NCBI GenBank assembly: GCA_947623455.1
Contig: OX392534.1
Coordinates: forward strand, 41,979,426 to 42,043,425
Length of the DNA: 64,000 nucleotides
From: Mimachlamys varia
Lineage: Eukaryota > Mollusca > Bivalvia > Pectinida > Pectinidae
Direction: 5' to 3'
Below the pieces are notes generated by a model. The model was not told the origin of the DNA. It did not search any database and saw only the letters and a program-made list of their open reading frames with translations. Below, one piece after another: positions 21,577-33,765 of the stretch (position 1 is its first letter; every line of letters starts with the position of its first letter). A program made the position numbers and the translations under genes.

Positions 21577-24500
21577 GTATGTTTGTCACAAGCATCTTTA
21601 ATGTACACCACTGAGATTGGCTGTACTCTGCTGTATCACCACTCAGTGTGGCTGTAAACTATGGCTGTAATCCTGTAATCTGCCTGTGTGCTGTAACTCA
21701 AGTAGACCTGATGATAGCTCATAGTAAAAAAAAACAGGAATATACTATTTGAAATTTTATTTAGGAATCCTTTTCTATAAAACAAATATACTTTAGGAAT
21801 AAATTAAATTTTCAAAGCTTTATGAAAAAAGATAATTTTGCAAATTTTAAATATTTCCAAAGATTTATTGAAACAAATATTTTTCTTTTGAAATGAATAA
21901 TCAAAAACATTGAAATCCAATGTTAAATTTAAGTTTGATTGTAACTCCTGTTGCAAAGGAATTATCTCCCCTTTGACAAGTTTGTCTCAAGAATGATTTG
22001 TCATTTTTATCTGAGCTACCAACAGGTTTACACTGACTGAATCTTAATTTTCCTGTATTGACACCACCAGTGTTTGTGTGAGCAGCAAGCCAGACTATCA
22101 AAAGGTCCTTAATTATTGCAAGCACACATAGATATCTGTAAACATTTTCAGCTTCAACAATATCAATAGGCTACTTAATAATAAACTAATATCTAAAAAT
22201 ATTACCTCCCTTTGGTGTCAATTTGCCAAAAAGATGGAATAAAATAACTGACATCATGAATCAGTAATAATTCTCACGTTTTATAGTAAATATCATTTAT
22301 TGTACAATGTAATTTGTTGGAGTTTCTTATTGCCGTTTTTATCAATCTTTAACTGGTCTCTGCCAATGCAATAGCAAATATTGTGCTTTATTGAGATGTC
22401 TTTTGTTTTTAGGTTAATACAAGTAGGTCTTAGCAGTCTGTACATAAAATACTGTATATAACATCTGTCTGTACATAAAATACTGTATAGCACCTTGCAT
22501 TGGAAAGTGGGTAAATGGACATGTCGAAAGAAAGCAAAATTAAAACCAAGGAAAGGTAAATAAAAAAAAAGATGAAGATGCCAAATTATTGCAAAAGGTA
22601 CAACAAATCTGTTGAAGTTCCTTGTTGAGCTGAGAGCATAAGCTGCTTTATATAATCATATAGTGGGACGCAGCAGGTCAACTCCCCTGTCTTAGATATC
22701 ATTGCAAGTTTTTAAGTGATAAATCAATTAACTCCTGAAATTACATAACAATCTACCCCAACCTTTGATTTGGAAGGGTTGAACTGTGTTTTTAGGGATG
22801 AAGAGATAATGTTGTATACTGCCCTTGTTTCAAAGAAATAACTGCAACTTAATCAGCAATAAGCTACTGTCAGATACGGATCCCAGTGTTCCCTATAATT
22901 ATGGAATTATGGCTGGTCACTGTGTAAATATTACTGGGCAGTGGAAGAGTTTTTTCACAACACACTGTGACAGGTTCTTGCAAACGCCACATATTCCCCC
23001 CCTCACCCTCACCTGCTGGTACAGGGAAATATTTAAAGTGAACTGGGAAACTCCACATATCCCCCACCCGCTGGTACAGGGTAATATTTATGGTATCCAA
23101 AGTCCCTCTCAAATATTCTGCTGTATATTACAACTTAATTGATTAACTCATATAATTATTTTACCAATACTTGTATTTAATATATATCTTCATGTATTTC
23201 TATTACATATTTCTTGAAAATGTAATGAATACCAGGTATGTATCGTAAAAAATATATATAAGTTAATAACAGTAACATAAACTACTGGGCCAAGTATACC
23301 AGCTTATCTAACCTGCACAGGGTCTGTCCCTCAATATTCACATATATTAGCATGTCACTGTACCTTCTGAATTTACAGGTGAATAAATATTTGTCTAGAG
23401 TTAAACAACCATGTTGAAATGAAAACAATCAAATATTGAAAAAGATAGAGGAGTTTGCTTTAAGAAGTTGATTTTGATTGTAGATGACAAATTGTAGTTT
23501 AATAATGTTTTTGATGCTTCACTGTTTTTAGGTGACGAGTACTACTACGTAGGAATTTCTAGGCGTGTTTGGTGATGATTGAGTTCATTAGTTGGTTGAT
23601 GTTAATTTTCTAGCTAGGAAGTGTGTTAGAAAGAAATAGCATGAATGTGTTACCTGTAATATTAAATACAGATTGAAGGGCCATTTTACCTGTAATATCA
23701 AATACTGATTGCAGGGCCAAGTTTTTTTTTTAATGATTTTAAACTGTAATATTGAATGTAGATTACTGGGCAAAAATTCTCAGATTTTTACCTATAATAT
23801 TCAATACAGATTTCAAGGGGAATGTTTTTTAAGACCTTCTTAGATTAAAGAATTTTTAATGCCAATTTTCAAAATTGAATATTTTTTAAATATAATTCTG
23901 TAACAAATGCATTTTATTTTTCATCTTAAGGTGGTTAATTGAATCATTATACTGTGTATATGTTTCCATATTATAACAAAAAATGAAAAGTTTACTGTAA
24001 ATGAGGTTTTTGAGAAACTATGCCTTGACCCATAATTAATGTTACTTTTGTGAAACCTTTGAGCAGAGACCTGAATTAATGGATAGAAAAACTGTGCGTC
24101 CCGTCGCCATTAGATACCATTTCTTGTATGACTTTGTCTTATATGGATTGCTCATTTTGATGTGATGTCATGAGCATTCGAAGGTTTTATAAATCTAAAT
24201 ACTGACCTTGATTAATTTGAAACTTTTTCAAAAATTTCTGTGTTAATTCCCTATTGACCTTACAGAAAGTGCTGAGTTTGTTAAAAAAATAATAAAATAA
24301 AAAATCAGAGAATACCAAAGGGTCAACAAAACCATAATCCGAACTCAGATCAATTGAACTAGAGGCTAAATAGGCTTTCATTGTCTAGTATATTGTAGAC
24401 TGTTACTTGGAAACCTCTTGTTTAATCATTCATTTTGCACTTGACCTTTCAAAGTCTTACCACTTAACATAAAAAAGTGTCTGACTTTTGAAATTGGCAG

Positions 24501-24729
24501 AATTCAATCACATTTGCATTTTTATGAAAATTTATTCCATGCTCTTGTACATAAATTTGTTGAACTTAAAATTGCATCAGTGTGTTAAAAAAACATCCCA
24601 TTGTTTGTACCCCTTAAAAATCTTTTATTAAACCTTTGAGGTGAGGTAAACCTTGGCCCCAGAATGCATAATGTCTGAGATTATTTTATTGATGTTACAA
24701 CCTTATCCTTTCTTTATTACACTGAACAG
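21577..24729 (+). other. Intron 6, second part
   Basis: Short local duplications only: a 34-bp doublet at about 22432-22490 (CTGTACATAAAATACTGTAT), a doublet around CTGGTACAGGG (about 22985-23090), and four degenerate units of about 60 bp around CTGTAATAT..AATAC..ATT at 23650-23820. No gene recognised. Confidence 0.55.
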
Positions 24730-24934
24730 ATTCATTCAAGTCTGGTGGCTCTGAAGTGACCGCCAATGATGCTGCCAACAGAGAATGGAGGGGAGAGAAA
24801 CAGAAATTCCACAACCACATGACCAAGTACTTAAAACAACTGCCGTTCTCTGATGCCATCCTGCTAGGGTTGCCATACCAACTACTGATGGCTGGGGACT
24901 TCGAGGGGCTGGCCAAGGTCCTCACAGATCCTGT
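24730..24934 (+). CDS. TTC41: TTC41-like exon 7: helical region after winged helix
   Basis: Encodes ...AANREWRGEKQKFHNHMTKYL... then LPYQLLMAGDFEGLAKVLTDP, the conserved 'LP..l...gd...l...LtD' helix pair that precedes superstructure repeats in APAF/NPHP3-type NTPases. Phase 1 in; donor CCTGT|GTGGGT gives phase 2 out and completes Val with exon 8. Confidence 0.85.
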
Positions 24935-27900
24935 GTGGGTTTTGTTTGGGAGTTTTACTTTTCATTTAAGTTGATTTAATTCGGATGTCTATGTTTTTAT
25001 ATATTTACTACATTTTGGTTTGTATTCTATTTCATGTAGAAGTGTTGATATTTAAACCTTTTGACATCATGATAGACTGAATACTGTATTTATACAGCAA
25101 CAACTTATGTCTGGTCATAAGCCCCCCCCCCCCCCCCATTGTCATAATGTAATAAGCCCAACACTGTCAAGTAAAAAGCTCACCAATGTCAGGTAAATAT
25201 CCCATTTCTGGTAAAAATCCCACCACTGTCTGGTAAAAAGCTCACCAATGTCTGGTAATTACCCAATGTCTGGTAATAATCCCACCACTGTTTAGTAAAA
25301 AGCTCACCAATGTCTGGTAATTACCCAACGTCTGGTAATAAGCCCAACACTGTCAAGTAAAAAGCTCACCAATGTCTGGTAATAACCCAATGTCTGGTAA
25401 TAATCCCACCACTGTTTCGTGAAAAGCTCACCAATGTCTTGTAATTAACCAATGTCTGGTAATAATCCCACCACTGTCTAGTAAAAAGCTCACCAATGTC
25501 TGGTAATTACCCAATGTCTGGTAATAAGCCCACCACTGTTAAGTAAAAAGCTCACCAATGTCTGGTAATTACCCCACGTCTGGTAATAATCCCACCACTG
25601 TTTAGTAAAAAGCTCACCAATGTCTGGTAATTACCCCATGTCTGGTAAAAAGCCCACCACTGTTAAGTAAAAAGCTCACCAATGTCTGGTAATTACCCCA
25701 CGTCTTGTAATAATCCCAACACTGTCAAGTAAAAAGCTCACCAATGTCTGGTAATTACCCAATGTCTGGTAATAAGCCCACCACTGTTTAGTAAAAAGCT
25801 CACCAATGTCTGGTAATTACCCAATGTCTGGTAATAATCCCACCACTGTCTAGTAAAAAGCTCAACAATGTCTGGTAATTACCCCACGTCTGGTAATGAT
25901 CCCACCACTGTCTAGTAAAAAGCTCACCAATGTCTGGTAATTACCCAATGTCTGGTAATAAGCCCACCACTGTTTAGTAAAAAGCTCACCAATGTCTGGT
26001 AATTACCCAATGTGTGGTAATAAGCCCACCACTGTCTAGTAAAAAGCTCACCAATGTCTGGTAATTACCCCACGTCTGGTAATAATCCCACCACTCTTTA
26101 GTAAAAAGCTCACCAATGTCTGGTAATTACCCAATGTCTGGTAATAAGCCCACCACTGTTAAGTAAAAAGCTCACCAATGTCTGGTAATTACCCCATGTC
26201 TGGTAATAAGCCCACCACTGTTAAGTAAAAAGCTCACCAATGTCTGGTAATTACCCCACGTCTTGTAATAATCCCACCACTCTTTAGTAAAAAGCTCACC
26301 AATGTCTGGTAATTACCCAAAGTCTGGTAATAAGCCCAACACTGTCAAGTAAAAAGCTCACCAATGTCTGGTAATTACCCAATGTCTGGTAATAAGCCCA
26401 CCACTGTTTAGTAAAAAGCTCACCAATGTCTGGTAATTACCCAATGTCTGGTAATTACCCCACGTCTGGTAATAATCCCACCACTCTTTAGTAAAAAGCT
26501 CACCAATGTCTGGTAATTACCCAAAGTCTGGTAATAAGCCCAACACTGTCAAGTAAAAAGCTCACCAATGTCTGGTAATTACCCAATGTCTGGTAATAAG
26601 CCCACCACTGTTTAGTAAAAAGCTCACCAATGTCTGGTAATTACCCAATGTCTGGTAATAAGCCCACCACTGTCTAGTAAAAAGCTCAACAATGTCTGGT
26701 AATTACCCAATGTGTGGTAATAATCCCACCACTGTTAAGTAAAAAGCTCACCAATGTCTGGTAATTACCCCACGTCTGGTAATGATCCCACCACTGTCTA
26801 GTAAAAAGCTCACCAATGTCTGGTAATTACCCAATGTCTGGTAATAATCCCACCACTGTTAAGTAAAAAGCTCACCAATGTCTGGTAATTACCCCACGTC
26901 TGGTAATAATCCCACCACTGTTTAGTAAAAAGCTCACCAATGTCTGGTAATTACCCCACGTCTGGTAATAATCCCACCACTGTTTAGTAAAAAGCTCACC
27001 AATGTCTGGTAATTACCCAATGTCTGGTTATAAGCCCACCACTGTTAAGTAAAAAGCTCACCAATGTCTGGTAATTACCCAATGTCTGGTTATAAGCCCA
27101 CCACTGTTAAGTAAAAAGCTCAACAATGTCTGGTAATTACCCAATGTCTGGTAATAATCTCATCACTGTCTAGTAAAAAGCTCAACAATGTCTGGTAATT
27201 ACCCCACGTCTGGTAATGATCCCACCACTGTCTAGTAAAAAGCTCACCAATGTCTGGTAATTACCCAATGTCTGGTAATAATCCCACCACTGTTAAGTAA
27301 AAAGCTCACCAATGTCTGGTAATTACCCCACGTCTTGTAATAATCCCACCACTGTTTAGTAAAAAGCTCACCAATGTCTGGTAATTACCCCACGTCTGGT
27401 AATAAGCCCACCACTGTTAAGTAAAAAGCTCACCAATGTCTGGTAATTACCCAATGTCTGGTAATGATCCCACCACTGTTTAGTAAAAAGCTCACCAATG
27501 TCTGGTAATTACCCAAAGTCTGGTAATAAGCCCACCACTGTCTAGTGAAAAGCTCACCAATGTCTGGTAATTACCCAATGTGTGGTAATAAGCCCACCAC
27601 TGTCTAGTAAAAAGCTCACCAATGTCTGGTAATTACCCAATGTCTGGTAATAATCCCACCACTGTCTAGTAAAAAGCTCAACAATGTCTGGTAATTACCC
27701 CACGTCTGGTAATAAGCCCACCACTGTTAAGTAAAAAGCTCACCAATGTCTGGTAATTACCCCATGTCTGGTAATAAGCCCAACACTGTCTAGTAAAAAG
27801 CTCACCAATGTCTGGTAATTACCCAATGTCTGGTAATGATCCCACCACTGTTTAGTAAAAAGCTCACCAATGTCTGGTAATTACCCAAAGTCTGGTAATA

Positions 27901-28348
27901 AGCCCACCACTGTCTAGTGAAAAGCTCACCAATGTCTGGTAATTACCCAATGTGTGGTAATAAGCCCACCACTGTCTAGTAAAAAGCTCACCAATGTCTG
28001 GTAATTACCCAATGTCTGGTAATTACCCCACTTCTGGTAATAATCTCACCACTGTTTAGTAAAAAGCTCACCAATGTCTGGTAATTACCCCATGTCTGGT
28101 AATAATCTCACCACTGTCTAGTAAAAAGCTCACCAATGTCTGGTAAATACCCCACCCATGTAAATACCATGTCACTAGAAATACCAAAAAAATAAACTCA
28201 AAAACTCTTTGAATAAAAAAAAATTTCTATGTTGCCCGTTGGCTTACTGCGAGGTACACTGTTACGTAATTCTGCACTAAATGTAGCATTACTTATTGGT
28301 AGAGGTGTGCATTTATGACAATTTAAAACCTTTGTTTTTAAATTTCAG
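24935..28348 (+). other. Intron 7, mostly satellite
   Basis: A C homopolymer at about 25122-25137 precedes a 3-kb tandem array (separate entry). The remaining 200 bp at either end show nothing. Confidence 0.8.
25150..28150. repeat. 62-bp tandem array (about 48 units) with trimeric substructure
   Basis: Unit marker AAAAAGCTCACCAATGTCTG recurs every 62 bp. Each unit contains three related segments of about 20 bp: one ending TGTCTGGTAATTAC, one ending TGTCTGGTAATAAT, and one with CTGTCTAGTAAAAAG. The array is therefore a trimeric higher-order repeat grown from a ~20-bp monomer. Variants (CCCAATG / CCCCACG, AATAAGCC / AATAATCC) are shuffled among units, which suggests ongoing exchange. Confidence 0.95.
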
Positions 28349-28505
28349 AATGATAGATGGTTTCCTGAATGAGGAGAGACAATGTCCATCCAATAAACTT
28401 GACCTGGCCTATTACTGGTCAGCTTTGGCTGGTCAAGGCATTGACATAACCTCCACTTACACTCAGCTACTGACGGGTCTGGGAGTGCTGGACAACCTGT
28501 CAGAG
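28349..28505 (+). CDS. TTC41: TTC41-like exon 8
   Basis: Encodes MIDGFLNEERQCPSNKLDLAYYWSAL...TGLGVLDNLSE. With exon 7 it reads ...LTDPVMIDGFLNE...DLAYYW, the usual link from the NTPase helical region towards the repeat domain. Phase 2 in, phase 0 out (GAG|GTAAGA). Confidence 0.83.
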
Positions 28506-29460
28506 GTAAGATCATTATAGTGGAAGGTTATAACTGTTTCTTAGCCGAGTATGTTTTTCTTTGACTTAGTATTGGTTTCTATCTAAGAAAAACACTGTAA
28601 ACTGCATGTGATCTATGTTTTCATTTGCAAATCATTGACTTTATGATTGAAAGTATGCTTTTACAATATTGACTATAAAAAATATAAACTTTATTTATTT
28701 TACAACAATTATGAAACAATTTATCCAACTTATATTAATCACTCTTATTGGCCTGGATGTTAGCGCGAGGGGTCTTATTGTGGGAGGAAACTGGAGTACC
28801 CTGAGAAAACCCACGTGGTCGGGCAGGTGACCCCCATTACCTTTGGCGAAAGGCAAGAGCGCTATCCACTGCACCACCCGACCACCCTAAATTGACAGTA
28901 ATTACCTATGAAATTAGTTTTCACAGAAGAATGAGGTTAAGAAAGAGTTACAATGTGAATAGAAATAATCCTATGAAAATATAGTGAACAAGACATTTAA
29001 TCTGAAATTGTATTGACCAAAAATCTAGTTGATATGATTAAAATGTATTGGTTTGATGGTGCAGTAGATATCTCCTTCATTTCTAGATAGATCATGAAAA
29101 GGTTTGGTGTCACTGGTCCAACCATGTGGCTTTTCTCTGGTTATTCTGGTTTCCTCCCATATAGGGACAATAAGAAAATCATTCTTATTTGATACCACAT
29201 GTTTCATTATTGTTAGAAAAAGATGTATATGTGATTGAAAACCATATTTTTTATGAAATTGTTTACCTGCTTCTTGAATTATTTGTAAGCCAAGAAAGAG
29301 CATGTGAAATTGATGCATGTAAGGGGAGATAATTAAGTTGTGCAGTTCACGTAACCTGCCTAATAAGGGAATACAGTCATATTTTAATATGTTAGCATTT
29401 GATTAAACCAGGGGAGATAATTCAAATATTTGCTCAGTGAATTTTGTTTTTCCTTGACAG
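28506..29460 (+). other. Intron 8 (with SINE copy 2 and a SINE fragment)
   Basis: Contains SINE copy 2 on the minus strand (28677-28886). A partial copy of the SINE core lies in the opposite orientation at about 29118-29172 (CATGTGGCTTTTCTC ... GGTTTCCTCCCAT). Confidence 0.7.
28677..28886 (-). mobile_element. tRNA-derived SINE (copy 2), B box deleted
   Basis: Same family and orientation as 11491-11731, from the AT-rich tail to the tRNA-like head at GGTCGGGTGGTGCAGTGGAT. About 40 bases including the B box and its flank are missing relative to copy 1, so this copy should be transcriptionally dead. Confidence 0.85.
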
Positions 29461-29649
29461 GATGGCGATGATACTGTCCTGTTTAGTGAGAATGGCGATG
29501 CAGTGTCGGTGTCTACACTGGGAGAGAATGGGGAGGTGTTTAAACCACATGTCTTCACCAATGTACCTCGAATTGTGACATCGTCCCCGCACGAACAGCG
29601 TACACTGTCAGTGATAGAAGAGACATCGAGTGTCGCAGACAGTTTCAGG
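29461..29649 (+). CDS. TTC41: TTC41-like exon 9: acidic linker
   Basis: Phase 0 at both ends, 63 codons. Gly/Asp/Glu-rich sequence (DGDDTVLFSENGDAVSV...) without a recognised fold, probably a flexible linker between the NTPase module and the TPRs. Confidence 0.8.
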
Positions 29650-30020
29650 GTCAGTAGATTTATTACCTATCTTTTACCACTGACATGTGTCTATAGGGTT
29701 GATGGAAATTCTGCTGTGAAGAAATCAAAATGTTTTTTCATGTTTTATTTAAAAAATAATGATGGAATTTTTTGATGTTTTCATAATTATGCTGCTTTAG
29801 TCAGTTTAAATAAAGTTTGAATATATATTGGTTTCCTCATGTAAGTAACCTTATATTCCCTTCAAATAAAATGTTTTTTTTTCTAGTGTAATTTAGTTTT
29901 GCTAAATCTTTTTAATTATATTGTAGAATTATTTACATTTTTAAATGTAAAAAATACTGGGGAGACCAAATCCTTGTATCAATCTGACTGTATGTGTTTT
30001 GATCTCTTTATAACCAACAG

Positions 30021-30126
30021 TATGGAGAGGAGGGGGACGATGAACTGCCAAAGATTACGATATCAGAGACACAGAACGGGATAGACACGATCTTCTTAAC
30101 GGAGACTAAAACAACTAATACTTCAG
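30021..30126 (+). CDS. TTC41: TTC41-like exon 10: acidic linker, triplicated donor
   Basis: Encodes YGEEGDDELPKITISETQNG... and ends ACTTCAG|GTAAAG (phase 1, completing Asp with exon 11). The donor and the next ~100 bases occur three times (donors at 30127, 30227, 30327). Reading past the first donor meets TAG within the first unit, so only the first donor keeps the protein open. The correct frame is set by exon 9 (phase 0). Confidence 0.78.
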
Positions 30127-30335
30127 GTAAAGGTGAAAAAAGACAGTCAGAAGAGATTCAACATACGTGGTTTGTATATCATAGACTCTTCAGATAGAGA
30201 CAAAACAAACAGCTTCAACATTTCAGGTAAAGGTGAAAAAAAACAGCCAGAAGAGATTCAACACACGTGGTTTGTATATCATAGACTCTTCAGATAAAGA
30301 CAAAACAAACAGCTTCAGCTTTTCAGGTAAAGGCA
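30115..30335 (+). repeat. 100-bp tandem duplication of the exon 10 donor region
   Basis: TTCAGGTAAAGG recurs with spacing of exactly 100 bp (donor G at 30127, 30227, 30327). The units share ATACGTGG/ACACGTGGTTTGTATATC and CTCTTCAGAT. Confidence 0.93.
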
Positions 30336-31083
30336 ACACTAGCTAAGACCAGCAGAGATATATTGGGACAGTAGGTAATGGCAAAACCAACAAAGGTACA
30401 TTAGGTAGAAGAAAATATAAACTTATACGCATTTCAGGTGAGTTGAACAACACACAACATATTTGTTTTACATATTTTGAAATATGATTTTGTGAAAAAG
30501 AAACCCTGAAGATGAAGGATCAGCATATAATCTTCAGTCCACATGTACAGATGAACTTCATTTTCTAACACAGTTATCTCCCTTCAACCTTCCAAATTTT
30601 ATTGCTTCTCTTTACAATGTTGACCTACAGGGCTTTTATTCAAACAACAATTGTTTCATTGGCTTTTTCATTTTTTAGCAGAAATATTTTGTAAACTTAG
30701 AAGAAAAAGAAGCAAAAATACTCTTTTTTTTTCAAATTTTGATAAAAGTTATTATCTTCGTAATGAATAAAATACAAATGGAAAATTTTTCCTAACTGCA
30801 TTACTACAAGTGATTGATATTTAAAATATTCATCTCTTGATGATTTAACTTTCTTAGTGCTGATTTCGTTATTTTTGCTACAGATTTGGGACCAAAGGAG
30901 ATTGTTCTGACCTCATCTGTTTACAAGCTTGCCTTCATGTTTAACCTGCTTTCTCATTGCTGATTTCGTTATTTTTGCTTCAGATTCGGGACCAAAGGAG
31001 ATTGTTCTGACCTCATCTGTTTACAAGCTTGCCTTCATGTTTAACCTGCTTTCTCATTGCTGATTTTGTTATATTTGCTACAG
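30336..31083 (+). other. Rest of intron 10, ending in triplicated acceptor
   Basis: 30336-30855 shows no feature except one TTATCTCCCT motif (30574). From about 30857 the next exon's acceptor region is repeated. Confidence 0.6.
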
Positions 31084-31145
31084 ATCTGGGACCAAAGGAG
31101 ATTGTTCTGACCTCATCTGTTTACAAGCTTGCCTTCATGTTAGCC
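30857..31145 (+). repeat. 100-bp tandem triplication of the exon 11 acceptor and exon start
   Basis: GCTGATTT(C/T)GTTAT.TTTGCT.CAG followed by the first ~60 coding bases recurs with acceptor AGs at 30883, 30983 and 31083. Copies 1 and 2 lose similarity to the exon after CTTGCCTTCATGTT, have no donor, and run into TGA. The third copy leads into the complete exon. Confidence 0.93.
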
Positions 31146-31220
31146 CGCTTCCTCAAGGACGCTGGTCATCCCAAGGTCACAAACACCATATGTAGGGCCC
31201 TGAATGACAAACTGGACAAG
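31084..31220 (+). CDS. TTC41: TTC41-like exon 11: start of repeat domain
   Basis: Encodes LGPKEIVLTSSVYKLAFMLARFL-KDAGHPKVTNTICRALNDKLDK, two helices at the entry to the TPR region. Phase 1 in (G|AT, Asp), phase 0 out (AAG|GTATAT). I chose the third acceptor because only this copy is open to a donor. Confidence 0.82.
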
Positions 31221-31995
31221 GTATATTGAGGGCAAACTCCTCTCTTTGTATAAAAAGTTTCTAGCTTATGATGTGAAATGTCTTTTAATGACCTAGAAAA
31301 TAGAAGCAAACGACTATATGAATGAAATAGGTGTGTTGGTATGAAAACCTCAAAAATTTAACAATTGAAAAAAAAGTGTCATTGAACGGTGCTACAAATA
31401 ATGTAACAAATCCTAAAAACAAATATATAGATAGTTGTATTATCCTGACACACATAAGTTTGAATATCAAACAGAGAGAAAAGTTATGATTTATTATGAA
31501 TGCATCCACAAATTTCAACACTTTGTGTATAAATATATGAAAATAAAAGCGCTAAACTGTCTTTCACTCAGGTCAGAATGAAATGAAATAACTGAAATAG
31601 TACTGCTTTTAAGCTTATTTGGTTGGCTGAGATTTAGTTAATGAATGATATTAAATGATAAATATCCATTTAAGAATAATCCCAACAATCCTTAATTGAA
31701 ACTGTTTTTTTCTGCTACAATGAAGCTTAAGTGTGCATTGTGGATGTAACAACAAAACTTGTATTAGAGACTTAATCCTTGAGAAGTCCAAAAACAGTGG
31801 CCACTTATCTCAGATGATCTCTTCATACAGGATAGTTTCACAATAAAATCATTAATATAGGGAACACTCGGAGTGGTCTCTCAATACAAGTGGTCTCCTG
31901 ATAGAGATGTTAGTATGATAAGGTTTGATTATTTTCGTATTCTACATCACTTTACTGACCAATTAGTGACCTCACAGAAATGTTTTATCTGTCAG
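31221..31995 (+). other. Intron 11
   Basis: No additional feature seen; AT-rich. Confidence 0.55.
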
Positions 31996-32194
31996 AACTA
32001 TCCCCTGTCCGAGGATGACCAGCTCCTACACGCCCGGGTCCAGGTGATGCTCGGTCAGTTCAGTAAGGAGGTGGAAAACGACATGGAGCAGACAGAGAAG
32101 TGGTTCCGACGGGCACTGCGAACTGTCATGGACATTTCCGACTTGGAAATAGAGGAAGGAACACCAAAATACTTTGAGATCACTAACCTGAAAG
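31996..32194 (+). CDS. TTC41: TTC41-like exon 12: TPR region
   Basis: Encodes NYPLSEDDQLLHARVQVML... with EQTEKWFRRALRTVMDIS, a TPR-like helix pair whose second helix has the usual A..ffrrAL pattern. Phase 0 in (TCTGTCAG|AAC), phase 1 out. Confidence 0.83.
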
Positions 32195-32608
32195 GTAAGT
32201 TTTTGTTAATTGTGAATTTTGGATTGAAAACAACTATGTCTATTCAACAATTTCAATAGTTAAATGAAAAAAAAAAAATTTACAATATTTTTTTTTTATT
32301 TCATTGATCTTATAAAACATAAATGATCGTCTGTATGAGATAAAATTATTAGGCTTTTTCCGTTTTGGTGCAGTATGTATAATTTAATGGGGTTTGGTAG
32401 TAGTATACTGCAGCATTGTTTAAAAAAAACATTTATGTACTTTTTATTATCAACATGAATGATGCCACAGTACAGTTTTTATCACTGAAAGGCTTGTGAG
32501 TGTTCACTAGCCTTTCACAAACAGACATTGCACCTAAAGCGAAAGGTTATATTACTCGAACAATTATAATAAAATATACCAAGTTTAATTCCTACTCCTT
32601 TGTACTAG

Positions 32609-32759
32609 GTCGGTTATTAAATCACCATGGTTACCTGAGGCTGCAGCAGGGCAGTTTGGATAGTGCAGAAGACTTACTGAAGGAATCACTGGACTGTGTA
32701 ACTAGCTGTGGTAACCTAGCAACCAGGGCAACCATCCTCTACAACCTAGGCATTCTCAG
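32609..32759 (+). CDS. TTC41: TTC41-like exon 13: TPR
   Basis: Encodes GRLLNHHGYLRLQQGSLDSAEDLLKESLD, a canonical TPR (L..G......G..d.Ae.llk.sL), then ATRATILYNLGILR. Phase 1 in, phase 2 out (CTCAG|GTAAGT). Confidence 0.88.
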
Positions 32760-33163
32760 GTAAGTCAGAGATCTTACATCTGACTTCCGGTAACATTTTT
32801 TATTCAAAATTTTTATTTTCATACTGTTGAATTCTTATTTAGCAATACTCATTTTGACTTGAAAGTGGTACAAATATTGTGTTAGAATATGAAACATTGT
32901 TTAAAAAATTAAACAAAAACAAATCTTCCTGTAGGTGAAAGAAAATTAAGTAAAAAGCCATCATAATGCATTAAGTTCAGCCTGTTTGTGGCTTGTATAA
33001 TACAAGAATTCCATAACGTAATTGCATGAGCCAGACACAAGCTGCAGCATAAGCCTGTTATTTTGAAATTAAATTAGATTAATACATACCCTATAAATGT
33101 TAAATCATTTGGGAAAATTTGATGTTTGACTAGGATTTAAGTTCAGATTGTGTTTTGCTGCAG

Positions 33164-33313
33164 GGCCCAGCAATACGAGTTCTTATTGGGAGAGAGTTCT
33201 TTGCGACAGTCTCTGCTGATACGGGAGCAGTGGTATGGTCGCACCCATCCTCTCGTTGCAGACATCTTGTACGCCCTGGCAGGCATCATGGGAAATCCAA
33301 ACAATATCCGAGG
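33164..33313 (+). CDS. TTC41: TTC41-like exon 14: TPR
   Basis: Encodes AQQYEFLLGESSLRQSLLIREQWYGRTHPLVADILYAL, i.e. the second helix of one TPR, the G..HP linker of the 42-residue TPR class (kinesin light chain / NPHP3 type), and the next first helix. Phase 2 in, phase 2 out (CGAGG|GTATGT). Confidence 0.88.
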
Positions 33314-33658
33314 GTATGTGTCTATGTATGAAACAGCAACAGTTGATGTTATTCAATTTTCTGATGAAAATTTTCCATGTCTGTTGATTGACTAGTTCGA
33401 TATCTAAATGCAAATTTAGAAGAATAGATTGCATATACGATGTATGTATCCAGTGGTGAAAGCAGTTCTGTCATCAATCGTAGTCCACTGAATGATCGAA
33501 AGGGCATAATAGCGGATGTAAAACCTCAAAATCAAATCAAAATCAGTTTTATAATTGGTTTATAAATACCAATTTTTTTATGAAAGTTCATATTAGAATT
33601 CAACAGGTTATTATACAAAATGATACATTAACGGACATTTTATGAAATTTATTTTTAG

Positions 33659-33765
33659 CTATGACAAAGTGGCAGCTGAAACAGTGTACAGACGATCGTT
33701 AGAAATCAGAGAGACTTGTCTCGGCACGAGTCACTTAAATGTGTCTGACATTCTGTTGGAATTAG
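33659..33765 (+). CDS. TTC41: TTC41-like exon 15: TPR
   Basis: Encodes YDKVAAETVYRRSLEIRETC-LGTSHLNVSDILLEL, completing a 42-residue-type TPR begun in exon 14 (NNIRG|YDKVAAE). Phase 2 in, phase 1 out. Confidence 0.9.

Noticed and set aside
22825..23142. 105-codon open frame on the plus strand and an 80-codon frame opposite
   Set aside because: Contains a local duplication around CTGGTACAGGG, shows no splice context or domain, and lies mid-intron.
23531..23572. Possible exon after TGTTTTTAG (GTGACGAGTACTACTAC...)
   Set aside because: No donor gives the phase required between exons 6 and 7, and the peptide is short with no family signal.
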